From positions 1-15,744 of the forward strand of contig CAZFZL010000031.1 in assembly GCA_964523005.1 (NCBI GenBank): a stretch of DNA of 15,744 nucleotides, read 5' to 3'. This DNA is from UMGS1307 sp964523005. Lineage in GTDB: Bacteria > Bacillota > Clostridia > Oscillospirales > CAG-382. This document shows, piece after piece, positions 1 to 6,613 of the stretch (the stretch's first letter is position 1; the number at the start of each line of letters is the position of its first letter). Made by a program: the position numbers and the translations under genes. Under the pieces are notes generated by a model. The model was not told the origin of the DNA, searched no databases, and worked only from the letters and a program-made list of their open reading frames with translations.

Positions 1-757
1 TCTTCTTTGCTTGTTCTCTGACACACACGATGAAAGAGAAAAAGCAGCTCAGATGCTTTCAAAATATGATTTTCTGTCGCTGCCTGTCGTTGATACCGAA
101 AACCGTCTCGTGGGTATAATAACCGTTGACGATGCAATTGATGTCATACGTGATGAAACCACCGAAGACATAGAAAAAATGGCGGCTATCACGCCGACGG
201 ACAAGCCATATCTAAAAACAGGCGTGTTCTCGACGTGGCTCAAGCGCATACCCTGGCTCGTACTGTTGATGATCTCAGCGACCTTTACCAGCAAGATAAT
301 CGGCTCGTACGAAGACGCGCTCTCAAAGCTCGTTATACTCACCGCGTTTATCCCGATGCTCATGGACACAGGCGGAAACGCCGGAAGTCAGGCGGCTATG
401 ACGATAATACGCGGTCTGTCAATCGGTGAAATAGTACCGAGAGACATATTCAAAATATTCTGGAAGGAAGTTCGGGTTGCATTGCTTTGCGGCATGACAC
501 TCGCCGTCGTTGGCTTTGCAAAGCTTTTGATAGTAGATCAGGCGAGCGTAACAGTCGCATTTGTTGTGGCACTGACGATGTGTATCACGATAGTCGCGGC
601 AAAAACAGTCGGATGCACCTTGCCTCTGCTTGCAAAGAAGATCGGCTTTGATCCTGCCGTCATGGCAAGCCCATTCATAACAACAATAGTTGACGCGATA
701 TCTCTGCTGATATATTTCAGCATTGCAACTGCAATGCTTCCTGCATTAAGCTCATGA
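1..757 (+). CDS. mgtE: Magnesium transporter MgtE, C-terminal part (5' end outside window)
   Basis: Mg2+ channel/transporter of the inner membrane. The frame is open to the window edge, so the N-terminal domain and first CBS domain lie upstream. What is visible, counting from the TTG at 11: the end of the second CBS domain (motif LPVVDTENRLVGIITVDD, about residues 25-45), an amphipathic connecting (plug) helix, and five hydrophobic segments between about residues 79 and 245. The family motif DTGGNAGSQ follows the second membrane segment. An Asp in the last one (codon 692-694, in TTIVDAISL) matches the conserved pore Asp of the family. The stop TGA overlaps the ATG of the next gene (ATGA), which points to translational coupling. 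In known members cytosolic Mg2+ binding to the CBS domains gates the pore. The assignment is firm; only the missing 5' end is uncertain. Confidence 0.95.
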   Translation, partial: LLCLFSDTHDEREKAAQMLSKYDFLSLPVVDTENRLVGIITVDDAIDVIRDETTEDIEKMAAITPTDKPYLKTGVFSTWLKRIPWLVLLMISATFTSKIIGSYEDALSKLVILTAFIPMLMDTGGNAGSQAAMTIIRGLSIGEIVPRDIFKIFWKEVRVALLCGMTLAVVGFAKLLIVDQASVTVAFVVALTMCITIVAAKTVGCTLPLLAKKIGFDPAVMASPFITTIVDAISLLIYFSIATAMLPALSS

Positions 758-1269
758 AAAACAAGCACCTCATCAACATCATCACGGCCGCGCTCTTTGC
801 GGCGTTTATCTTCGCCGCCACCGCATATCTACCCCGCATTCCGCTTCCGGGCGGACTCGGTTATGTTCATATCGGTGATGCTTTCATACTGCTTTGCGCC
901 TCGCTGTTACAGAAACGGTATTCCGTCTGCGCAGGCGCAATAGGCGGTATGCTCGCTGATATCGTTACAGGATACGCAATATACGCTCCGTTCACTGCTG
1001 TCGCAAAGGCGGGAATAGCTCTTTGTATTTCTTCGCGCGGCGATAAATGCCTGTCGAAGCACAATATGCTTTTCTCTCTTATTACAGTCCCGGTGACGGT
1101 GATTGTATATTTTGCCGCAGACGCGATCATCGCCGGGTCTTTGACAGCCCCCCTCGCGTCCGCTCCGTTCAACGCACTTCAGGCAGTGATTTCGATAGCA
1201 CTGTTTTTCCTGTGTGCGAAGCTGATCGACGCGGCAAGCATCAAAAACAAAATAACGAAGCAGCCTTAA
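754..1269 (+). CDS. ECF transporter S component (substrate-binding membrane subunit), substrate unknown
   Basis: A 171-residue, very hydrophobic protein with about six membrane segments. Its N-terminal region carries a GYVHIGDAFILL motif followed by a small-residue-rich GAIGGMLADIVTGYA segment. This pattern is typical of S components of energy-coupling factor transporters (the DUF1393/ECF-ribofla_trS-like group), which bind a vitamin or similar small molecule and dock to a shared EcfA-EcfA'-EcfT module. The start ATG at 754 overlaps the mgtE stop. No ribosome binding site is needed beyond coupling, although an upstream purine stretch is absent. No riboswitch is visible that would reveal the ligand. 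No A or T subunits are adjacent; a fused EcfA and an EcfT begin about 12 kb downstream. The family call is good; the substrate cannot be read from the sequence. Confidence 0.85.
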   Translation: MKNKHLINIITAALFAAFIFAATAYLPRIPLPGGLGYVHIGDAFILLCASLLQKRYSVCAGAIGGMLADIVTGYAIYAPFTAVAKAGIALCISSRGDKCLSKHNMLFSLITVPVTVIVYFAADAIIAGSLTAPLASAPFNALQAVISIALFFLCAKLIDAASIKNKITKQP

Positions 1270-1294
1270 CACGTTTCTTCGGGAAAGGAGCACA

Positions 1295-2020
1295 ATGGCA
1301 ACATACCTCATTGATTTTGAAAACGTCCATTCGGACGGGCTCAAGGGCATCGATACTCTCAGCGAAAGTGACAGCGTTTATCTTTTTTACAGTCAGAACG
1401 CCGACACTATCACGTTCGATACGCATTTCAAGCTTATAAAAAGCAAGGCTAATTTTGAAATGTTTGAAGCAAAAAGGCTCGGAAAAAACGCAATTGATTT
1501 TCATCTTGCGACTTTTCTCGGTTATCTCATCGCAAAAAACACGGACGAAGCTTATTTCGTCATAAGCAAGGATAACGGTTTTCAGTTTTCCTTTGACTTC
1601 TGGCGTCAGTATTTCCGTGAGCAAAAGATACGGCTCTTTTACGCTTACTCGATCGAACGCGCGCTTACCCTTGTCAGGCAGAACAAGCTCGCTTCATGCC
1701 AGGAAGCGCCCGCTACGGACGACAGCTGCACCGCTGTTGCCGACGAAGCGGATGACGACAATGTACCGACCGTCGACGACATACTCATTGAAAACGGTCA
1801 CCCCGAGCTCGTACCGCCTGCTGAACCTTCCGCAAACATGCAGAGGATCGTCGCGCTCAGAGATAAGCTTGACGAGGATTGCACCGACGAAGAGCTTGTA
1901 AAGCTGTTGGGTATTCTCGACAACTTCAAGAGCCGTCAGGAGCTTTACCGCAGCATAATAAAGCTGTTCGGTCAAAGCCGCGGGCTTGCGTTCTATCACT
2001 GTGTCAAGAAAAAGCAATAA
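1295..2020 (+). CDS. PIN-like (NYN-type) nuclease-fold protein
   Basis: A 241-residue soluble protein. The first ~125 residues resemble the PIN-like superfamily. They have a DFENVH motif at residues 7-12, an acidic position D68 in NAIDFHL, and a SKDNGF motif (D93) after a hydrophobic strand. These are the usual places for the metal-binding acidic cluster of PIN/NYN RNases. An acidic, probably disordered linker (about 135-165) leads to a C-terminal helical segment (about 183-235, DEELVKLLGILDNF...) that I do not recognise. The ATG at 1295 is preceded by AAAGGAG at 1284-1290, which supports the start. The gap to the S-component gene is 25 bp with no terminator, so it is probably co-transcribed with mgtE. 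Activity is inferred from fold motifs. The target, whether RNA, tRNA or phage, is unknown. Confidence 0.75.
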   Translation: MATYLIDFENVHSDGLKGIDTLSESDSVYLFYSQNADTITFDTHFKLIKSKANFEMFEAKRLGKNAIDFHLATFLGYLIAKNTDEAYFVISKDNGFQFSFDFWRQYFREQKIRLFYAYSIERALTLVRQNKLASCQEAPATDDSCTAVADEADDDNVPTVDDILIENGHPELVPPAEPSANMQRIVALRDKLDEDCTDEELVKLLGILDNFKSRQELYRSIIKLFGQSRGLAFYHCVKKKQ

Positions 2021-2027
2021 GAAACAT

Positions 2028-2070
2028 AAAAATAATGCCTGCGCGAAGAATTCGCGCAGGCATTATTTTT
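2028..2070. terminator. Bidirectional intrinsic terminator between convergent genes
   Basis: A perfect 20-bp inverted repeat (arms 2028-2047 and 2051-2070) has a 3-nt GAA loop. The arms have a GC-rich core (GCCTGCGCG) and end in A5/T5, so each strand shows a stem followed by a U-run. It starts 8 bp after the PIN-like gene stop and ends 8 bp before the stop of the minus-strand lipoprotein gene, so it serves both. Confidence 0.95.
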
Positions 2071-2077
2071 GTAAATT

Positions 2078-4462
2078 TTATTCGTAAACTGCGATCTCTA
2101 TCTCGTCAAGGAAGAACCAGCCTGTCGGGTTTATATCGATTTTCACGTATCTGCACGCTACTCCGTATTCAAGTTCAAGTGAGCGCTTTTCGGAGTAAAG
2201 AGTTCCGTCGCTTGCACTGTCGGTTATTATTCCGCCTATCGGATAGAAGGTCTCGTTATCGTCTGAAACGTACACCTCGATGCTTTTCGGCTCGAATATT
2301 GCGCCAAGGCCGCCTGCGAGCATACTTACGCATACATCAGCAACGCCTTCAACGCTCTTTGCAAGATCAATGGTAAATGAAATGGCTTCACTATTGTAAC
2401 CGGACCATTTGGCATCGCCGAAGTTATTTGACGCGCCATACAGTCCGTCCGTAAGCTCATTACCGCTGTCACCGTTGGAATGAGTTGCAGCCGTTGTTGC
2501 CGTATATTCAGATCCGACGGAGATGACCTTACGGGTGAGAGTGCGGTCTATCTCATATATGAACAGATCCTTTACCTGCGTATTGTAGCCGAACATCTTC
2601 TGTACGGAGGCGGAAGAAGCAAAGTCGTACGCGCAGAACGAATAGACGATTCCATCAGCACCGGCTCTGCCGACATATTCACGGAAGGAAAGATAAGTGT
2701 ACGCGCCTATTTCTGTCATGTAATAGCGTCCGAAGCAGCGAACTCTGCCCTGTGAAGTACAGCTGACGGTCATTATATGATAAGTGGGCGTTTTCATTTT
2801 CAGGGTCACCGTGCAGTAATCATCAACCGGTTCAGTACACGTTATTTCCTCTATTACAGGAGATGTCTCATCCGGAGCGATCCCTGTGTTAAGGTATGAA
2901 AGATAGGCATTGTAGAAGTAGTCCACGTCAGTATAAACTGTGTAATTGCCGATCTTGTCGGGAGCGTAGGCTTCAAATGTGAAGGTCGCGCAGCCGCTTA
3001 TATATGGCTTTACGGCTTCGAGCTGTGACACAAAGCGCGAGAGCGGCGCGGCGACGGTTTCCGAAGCGTATCCCGGCACCGAGGACGAAATGACAAAATT
3101 CTCTATGTTCGCCCAGAGCTGTATTCCTTCTTTATCGCAGCATTCCTTCATCGCTGCGTAATACGACGCGGAATTTGAAAGCGATGTAAGCTCGGCTCCG
3201 ACGGAATCCTGCGGGCAGTATATGTCTATCGGACGGAAATCTGTAAGCTCAAAGACTTTCGTCAAGGCACTCTTGAGTTTATCGGCGTTGCCACCCCAGC
3301 TCGCCGTAAACGGAGAGAGCAAAAGCGGCATATCGTTGTCGAGCGCATCAACAGCTGAAATAATTCCGTTGAGCAGTTCTGCACAGCCTTCGGGGTCTTT
3401 TGCGTATATGGAATTGCTCAGCTCGTGGCTCAGATACCAACCGCAGAACACGTCCGGGTACTTCTGCTTGAACGAGCTGTATAGTGTATTTGCGCACGCG
3501 GTGCAGGCTTTGATATAAGCTTTTCGGCTTTCCTCGACCGAAACGGTGTCGTCACCGTGCTGGCTCATTGCAAGTCCGGCGATGACCTTCATACCGCGTT
3601 CGGAGCATTCCTGCATACAGCGGTCTATCGTTGACGAAGACATGAGCGAACCGCTATATCCGGCGCTTGAGAGTATTATCACGCCCTCAAAAGCAGCGTT
3701 CTGAAGGTAATCGAAGTATTCGTCCCATTCGTCATCGGTCGCTCCGATGAGCGGCATGAGAGTGACGAACGACCATGTGGGATAGGCAATGTCAGCGGTT
3801 ATTTGTTCCGGAGCAGAGGTGTAGTCAGCCTCAGGAGCTATGCCCTGTGCTTCTACTGAAGTATAGGTGAAGCCGATGACCTCCTGAAGATAGAGCTGTT
3901 TTCCGACGCGTGTTTTGATCTCAAAGCGTATATATCTGCCGCTTACACTTTTTTCAAGCTTTATGGATGAGCTGCACGCAAGCGCGTCAGCACGCGACGG
4001 CTGTGTTTCGGGTATTACAGAGCCGCATTCGGTGAATTCTTTTCCGTCGTCAGATACCGAAACGATGATTTTAGACGGCTCGGCTCCTGTGGAAGAGCTG
4101 ATTTTGTAGTATATGTCAAACTGTGCGAGCGAATCGACTGTCGCGCCAAGATCGACCGATACATCAACTGAATTGTTATATATAAGAAAGCGGTCATCTG
4201 TCAACGTGACTGTATCAAATTCACCGTCAGTCAGCGCACCCGCCGTCCCCGACAATGCGTTTATTGAGGTCTTATACGAGCACCCTACGGTAACTGCGGT
4301 TTTATATCCTGTGTAATCAATCTTTCCCGGTTCGTCATCTTGAGAAGCATCCGATGACATTTCAGAATCCGACTCTGTCTCAGACACACCTGACGGCGTA
4401 CAGGCACAGATACACTGTGCAATGAAAAGAAGCGCGAGGAGCAACACAAAGTATTTTTTCAT
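2078..4462 (-). CDS. Large surface lipoprotein: discoidin-like / DUF4434-like TIM barrel / discoidin-like
   Basis: A 794-residue protein with a lipoprotein signal (MKKYFVLLLALLF...ICAC, lipidated Cys probably C21) and a Ser/Asp/Glu-rich tether. Residues ~50-200 look like an F5/8-type (discoidin) sugar-binding domain (VSDDGKEF, GRYIRFEI). Residues ~225-515 resemble DUF4434, a TIM-barrel family related to glycoside hydrolases (FVTLMPLIG, then EWDEYFDYLQ). Two acidic residues sit at typical barrel-strand ends: E347 in GWYLSHELSN and E454 in LWANIENF. A ~100-residue beta-rich linker follows, then a second discoidin-like domain (~640-794). The start has GGGAAGG eight bases upstream and a strong promoter. 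The likely role is binding or cleavage of extracellular glycans, but no enzyme activity is proven. The C-terminal domain resembles that of the divergent lipoprotein at 5171-6226. Confidence 0.8.
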   Translation of the reverse strand: MKKYFVLLLALLFIAQCICACTPSGVSETESDSEMSSDASQDDEPGKIDYTGYKTAVTVGCSYKTSINALSGTAGALTDGEFDTVTLTDDRFLIYNNSVDVSVDLGATVDSLAQFDIYYKISSSTGAEPSKIIVSVSDDGKEFTECGSVIPETQPSRADALACSSSIKLEKSVSGRYIRFEIKTRVGKQLYLQEVIGFTYTSVEAQGIAPEADYTSAPEQITADIAYPTWSFVTLMPLIGATDDEWDEYFDYLQNAAFEGVIILSSAGYSGSLMSSSTIDRCMQECSERGMKVIAGLAMSQHGDDTVSVEESRKAYIKACTACANTLYSSFKQKYPDVFCGWYLSHELSNSIYAKDPEGCAELLNGIISAVDALDNDMPLLLSPFTASWGGNADKLKSALTKVFELTDFRPIDIYCPQDSVGAELTSLSNSASYYAAMKECCDKEGIQLWANIENFVISSSVPGYASETVAAPLSRFVSQLEAVKPYISGCATFTFEAYAPDKIGNYTVYTDVDYFYNAYLSYLNTGIAPDETSPVIEEITCTEPVDDYCTVTLKMKTPTYHIMTVSCTSQGRVRCFGRYYMTEIGAYTYLSFREYVGRAGADGIVYSFCAYDFASSASVQKMFGYNTQVKDLFIYEIDRTLTRKVISVGSEYTATTAATHSNGDSGNELTDGLYGASNNFGDAKWSGYNSEAISFTIDLAKSVEGVADVCVSMLAGGLGAIFEPKSIEVYVSDDNETFYPIGGIITDSASDGTLYSEKRSLELEYGVACRYVKIDINPTGWFFLDEIEIAVYE

Positions 4463-4486
4463 ATATAATGCCTTCCCTGTTTAATA

Positions 4487-4519
4487 GCCTATTATAACAG
4501 ATGTTTGATGCGACGTCAA
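4487..4519 (-). promoter_or_regulatory. SigA-type promoter with extended -10 for the large lipoprotein gene
   Basis: Read on the minus strand: TTGACG (4519-4514), a 17-bp spacer, then TATAAT (4496-4491) preceded by TG-T, an extended -10. The start codon at 4462 lies about 29 bp beyond the -10. The -35 overlaps one of two GCGACGTC direct repeats (4510-4517 and 4522-4529). The block AAACATC-nnn-TATAATAGGC (4506-4487) recurs at the promoter of the gene at 4936. Confidence 0.88.
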
Positions 4520-4529
4520 CAGCGACGTC
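4510..4529. repeat. Direct repeat of GCGACGTC over the -35 region
   Basis: Two exact copies of GCGACGTC at 4510-4517 and 4522-4529, 12 bp start to start. Each contains the palindrome GACGTC. The first copy overlaps the -35 box of the minus-strand lipoprotein promoter. It may be an operator; no regulator gene is adjacent. Confidence 0.5.
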
Positions 4530-4572
4530 TGTAATGTTCTTTTTGTTTTTATTTGTTTTTTTCAACAACAAA

Positions 4573-4600
4573 AAACGTCGTGCAGAAAAGCACGACGTTT
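4573..4600 (-). terminator. Intrinsic terminator of the small cysteine-tailed protein gene
   Basis: An 11-bp perfect stem (4573-4583 with 4590-4600, core CGTCGTGC) and a 6-nt loop. On the minus strand the stem is followed by a T5 run and then further T-rich sequence. It lies 16 bp past the stop at 4616, so it separates this gene from the downstream lipoprotein promoter. Confidence 0.88.
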
Positions 4601-4615
4601 ATATCCTTCGGTTGT

Positions 4616-4936
4616 TTACTCGCAATCTTCGCAGCCGCATTCCGAAGCGTTACAGCCCGGAGCGCCGAGCTTTTCTTTGAGCATCTCGCGTTCATCGTCA
4701 GTGAGCGAATCAAGGATCGTTCCGATCTTTTCTTCGCCTGAGCCGTGGATAATACGAGTTTTTGCAGCCTCCTTGACCTTTGCGATGAGCTCTTCGCCCT
4801 TTGGTCTCGCTTCGTCGAGCGTTTTCGCCCCCTTTTCAATACAAAAATCGAAGGCTTCCTTGGATTTTTCATAAGCGAAAGCAACGGCTCCTATATACGC
4901 GAGCGCTGCTTTTTTTATTATAAGATTGGTCGACAT
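4616..4936 (-). CDS. Small helical protein with cysteine-rich C-terminal tail, unknown function
   Basis: A 106-residue protein I do not recognise by name. A short hydrophobic, alanine-rich N-terminal stretch (residues 5-22) is followed by a strongly charged, probably helical region of Lys/Glu-rich repeats. In general composition it recalls small phasin-like or stress-associated coiled-coil proteins. The last 12 residues hold four cysteines in the pattern C-x4-C-x-C-x2-C (C95, C100, C102, C105), which could bind a metal. The start at 4936 is supported by AAGGAG about seven bases upstream and by a perfect consensus promoter. A terminator follows directly, so it is monocistronic. The leader of about 70 nt contains a small GC hairpin (4954-4972). 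Its expression signals are strong, which suggests an abundant protein. Confidence 0.75.
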   Translation of the reverse strand: MSTNLIIKKAALAYIGAVAFAYEKSKEAFDFCIEKGAKTLDEARPKGEELIAKVKEAAKTRIIHGSGEEKIGTILDSLTDDEREMLKEKLGAPGCNASECGCEDCE

Positions 4937-5010
4937 AATGTTCTCCTTGCCGGCGCCGCATACATATCGGCGTACGTCTTTTATATTATTTCCGATATTC
5001 TTATCCTTAT

Positions 5011-5043
5011 GCCTATTATAGACGATGTTTTAGTTTTTGTCAA
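5011..5043 (-). promoter_or_regulatory. Consensus SigA promoter for the small cysteine-tailed protein
   Basis: Minus strand: TTGACA (5043-5038), exact 17-bp spacer, TATAAT (5020-5015). The block AAACATC-nnn-TATAATAGGC (5030-5011) matches the promoter of the downstream lipoprotein gene in 17 of 20 positions at the same register. Confidence 0.92.
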
Positions 5044-5061
5044 CTGTTTTTCGCTTTTTCC

Positions 5062-5090
5062 TTGACAATATAATTATATATGTTTATAAT
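5062..5090 (+). promoter_or_regulatory. Consensus SigA promoter for the 5171-6226 lipoprotein, divergent
   Basis: Plus strand: TTGACA (5062-5067), 17-bp spacer, TATAAT (5085-5090). The -35 boxes of this and the divergent promoter are only 18 bp apart. The transcript would start near 5097, giving a leader of about 70 nt before the ATG at 5171. Confidence 0.92.
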
Positions 5091-5099
5091 AAACATATA
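5077..5099. promoter_or_regulatory. 23-bp near-perfect palindrome over the -10 box (candidate operator)
   Basis: Arms 5077-5087 and 5089-5099 (TATATGTTTAT and its exact complement) flank a single central A at 5088. The -10 hexamer of the plus-strand promoter lies inside it, so a bound protein would block RNA polymerase. The half-site core AAACAT also occurs in both minus-strand promoters of this island. Confidence 0.6.
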
Positions 5100-5170
5100 A
5101 ATTGCGTTACTTCACATTTGAATACAAAGCATGTGCGGTAATACACAAAAAATATAGGAGAAAACTGACA

Positions 5171-6226
5171 ATGAAAAAGTTAAAGTGCTTAGTATCCTTC
5201 GCTCTTTGCATCCTTCTTATTTTCACTTTTTCGTCGTGTATAAGCGGTACAGACACGTCATCGGAAGCATCCCTCACGGATCCCGTAACATCTGATACAT
5301 CTTCCGACACATCGCAAGCAGACGAAGAATTTCTCGATGCCGAATTCAAATACACTGTTGACAGAACGCTCTCGCGCGTCGCTGCCACTGACGATTCCGT
5401 TCTGAGCGGATCAGTCGAGGGAAAGCTTACTGACGAGGGTATCAGTATCACTGCGGGCAAAAATGATATTGTCGCCGAACTCAAGAGCACCTGCAGCGGA
5501 CTTTGTGACTTCACCATCAAGCTTGCAGGCAGCGAGCTGCCGCAGAGCGTCAGGCTTGTCATCTCGACTGATAAGCTTGACTGGTATCTTGTCGGTGATA
5601 TAGACGGAACTGTCACAGACGGCGTTGCCGATTATACGCTCGCGCTCGAAAGCGGTGTACGCGCGAGATACCTGAGGATTATATTTAACGCGCCGGCTGC
5701 GGCAACTCTATCAACCTTTGAAGCCTGCTTATACGAGAACATGATAAAGATGTACGTCAACGCGATCGACGGAGAGCTCATCTATTCAGTTATCCGTGAA
5801 GGCGACACCGCTAACATGTTCGGCGAAGGTCAGGGCGCGATCGTCACAGAAAGCTACACAAACTTCCCGCAGCAGCTAGTGTGGAACAAGGTTGTTTGCT
5901 GCACTCCAACAAGCACAGAGGGCAAATATGAGGTTTCCGCCATATACAAGGAAGTCGGCGACGGCAAGTCAAAGCTTGAGGTCAAAGTGCCGGAAGGCGG
6001 ATTCTGCTATGTTGTCAACCTCGGAAACGACTACCCTGCAATTTATGAAACGACCGGAAACGCAGCTTACGCCGGGTTTCCTAACTACACGACAGACGAG
6101 ATAAACAACTCTTTCTCAGTTGTCGATACGCTTGACATAAGCGATACGGTCACGTTGTTCAATATCGATCTTGAGACGCCGTATATAGCCGAGAGCTTCG
6201 GCTCGTACCTGTGTGTACTCAAATAA
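5171..6226 (+). CDS. Surface lipoprotein with discoidin-like domain and unknown C-terminal domain
   Basis: A 351-residue protein. The ATG at 5171 is chosen because it opens a lipoprotein signal peptide (MKKLKCLVSF...FSSC, lipidated Cys C23) and has TAGGAG at 5155-5160; an in-frame TTG at 5102 lacks both. After a Ser/Thr/Asp-rich tether, residues ~55-195 are beta-rich and discoidin-like. They include VDRTLSR, VISTDKLDWYLVGDI and GVRARYLRI, each with a counterpart in the C-terminal domain of the 794-residue lipoprotein (IDRTLTR, VYVSDDNETFYPIGGI, GVACRYVKI). Residues ~200-351 form a domain I do not recognise, with CC at VVCCTP and many aromatic residues. It is probably attached to the outer face of the membrane and may bind glycans. 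No catalytic motif is evident. Confidence 0.75.
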   Translation: MKKLKCLVSFALCILLIFTFSSCISGTDTSSEASLTDPVTSDTSSDTSQADEEFLDAEFKYTVDRTLSRVAATDDSVLSGSVEGKLTDEGISITAGKNDIVAELKSTCSGLCDFTIKLAGSELPQSVRLVISTDKLDWYLVGDIDGTVTDGVADYTLALESGVRARYLRIIFNAPAAATLSTFEACLYENMIKMYVNAIDGELIYSVIREGDTANMFGEGQGAIVTESYTNFPQQLVWNKVVCCTPTSTEGKYEVSAIYKEVGDGKSKLEVKVPEGGFCYVVNLGNDYPAIYETTGNAAYAGFPNYTTDEINNSFSVVDTLDISDTVTLFNIDLETPYIAESFGSYLCVLK

Positions 6227-6424
6227 TCGGTTCTGAAGAGCAAGGGTTTTTACATAAAACTTAAACCGAGAATTCACACAATCCACCTCATACTTTACAC
6301 ATTCAAACGGTATTATTAACGCGTACAGAAAAAGCAGAACACACTGCTCTGTACATCAATAAAAAATACCCGATGCGTCTTCGTACAACGCAGCAAGGTA
6401 AACCCCAAATCCCCCTCTTTTTTC
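6227..6424. other. Gene-free stretch after the lipoprotein gene
   Basis: No convincing reading frame is present. A bulged hairpin lies at 6323-6354: GTACAG (6323-6328) pairs with CTGTAC (6349-6354), AGCAG (6333-6337) pairs with CTGCT (6344-6348), with an AAAA bulge and a 6-nt loop. It lacks a following U-run, so it is not a standard terminator. The rest is AT-rich with no recognised motif. Confidence 0.5.
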
Positions 6425-6468
6425 CACAATGCCGCAGTAGTCGTTCGATTGCTGCGGCATTGTGTTTT
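6425..6468 (+). terminator. Terminator-like hairpin at the head of the 50-bp tandem array
   Basis: A perfect 13-bp stem (CACAATGCCGCAG at 6425-6437 with its complement at 6452-6464), a 14-nt loop and a following TTTT. This could end the lipoprotein transcript, 200 bp after its stop. The 3' arm is the conserved part of the tandem repeat that follows. Confidence 0.6.
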
Positions 6469-6613
6469 AAAAGCAAAAAAAGAGCTGGCAATCGCCGATT
6501 GCTGCGGCATTGTGTTTTAAAAGCAAAAAAAGAGCTGGCAATCGCCGATTGCTGCGGCATTGTGTTTCAAAAGCAAAAAAAGAGCTGGCAATCGCCGATT
6601 GCTGCGGCATTGT
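6447..6613. repeat. 50-bp tandem repeat, 3.3 copies
   Basis: Units at 6447-6496, 6497-6546 and 6547-6596, then a partial unit 6597-6613. Copies are identical except for one T-to-C change in the third (TGTGTTTCAA). Each unit contains the CTGCGGCATTG arm and an A7 run. Each unit junction forms GCAATC-GCC-GATTGC, a 6-bp hairpin. On the minus strand that hairpin precedes a T7 run. The period is not a multiple of three, so reading frames shift between copies and the array is not coding. Confidence 0.95.

Noticed and set aside
1241..1624. Antisense frame opposite the PIN-like gene
   Set aside because: No ribosome binding site or promoter, and the sense frame has clear PIN motifs.
5102..5170. Upstream TTG start for the 5171 lipoprotein
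   Set aside because: It would begin about five bases after the predicted transcript start, lacks a ribosome binding site and would bury the signal peptide.
6227..6269. TCGGTT/AACCGA inverted repeat as terminator of the lipoprotein gene
   Set aside because: Only six pairs with a loop of about 31 bases and no U-run; the hairpin at 6425-6464 is a better candidate.
6447..6613. CRISPR-like array of evenly spaced repeats
   Set aside because: The 50-bp units are directly adjoining and identical throughout, with no unique spacers and no cas genes.
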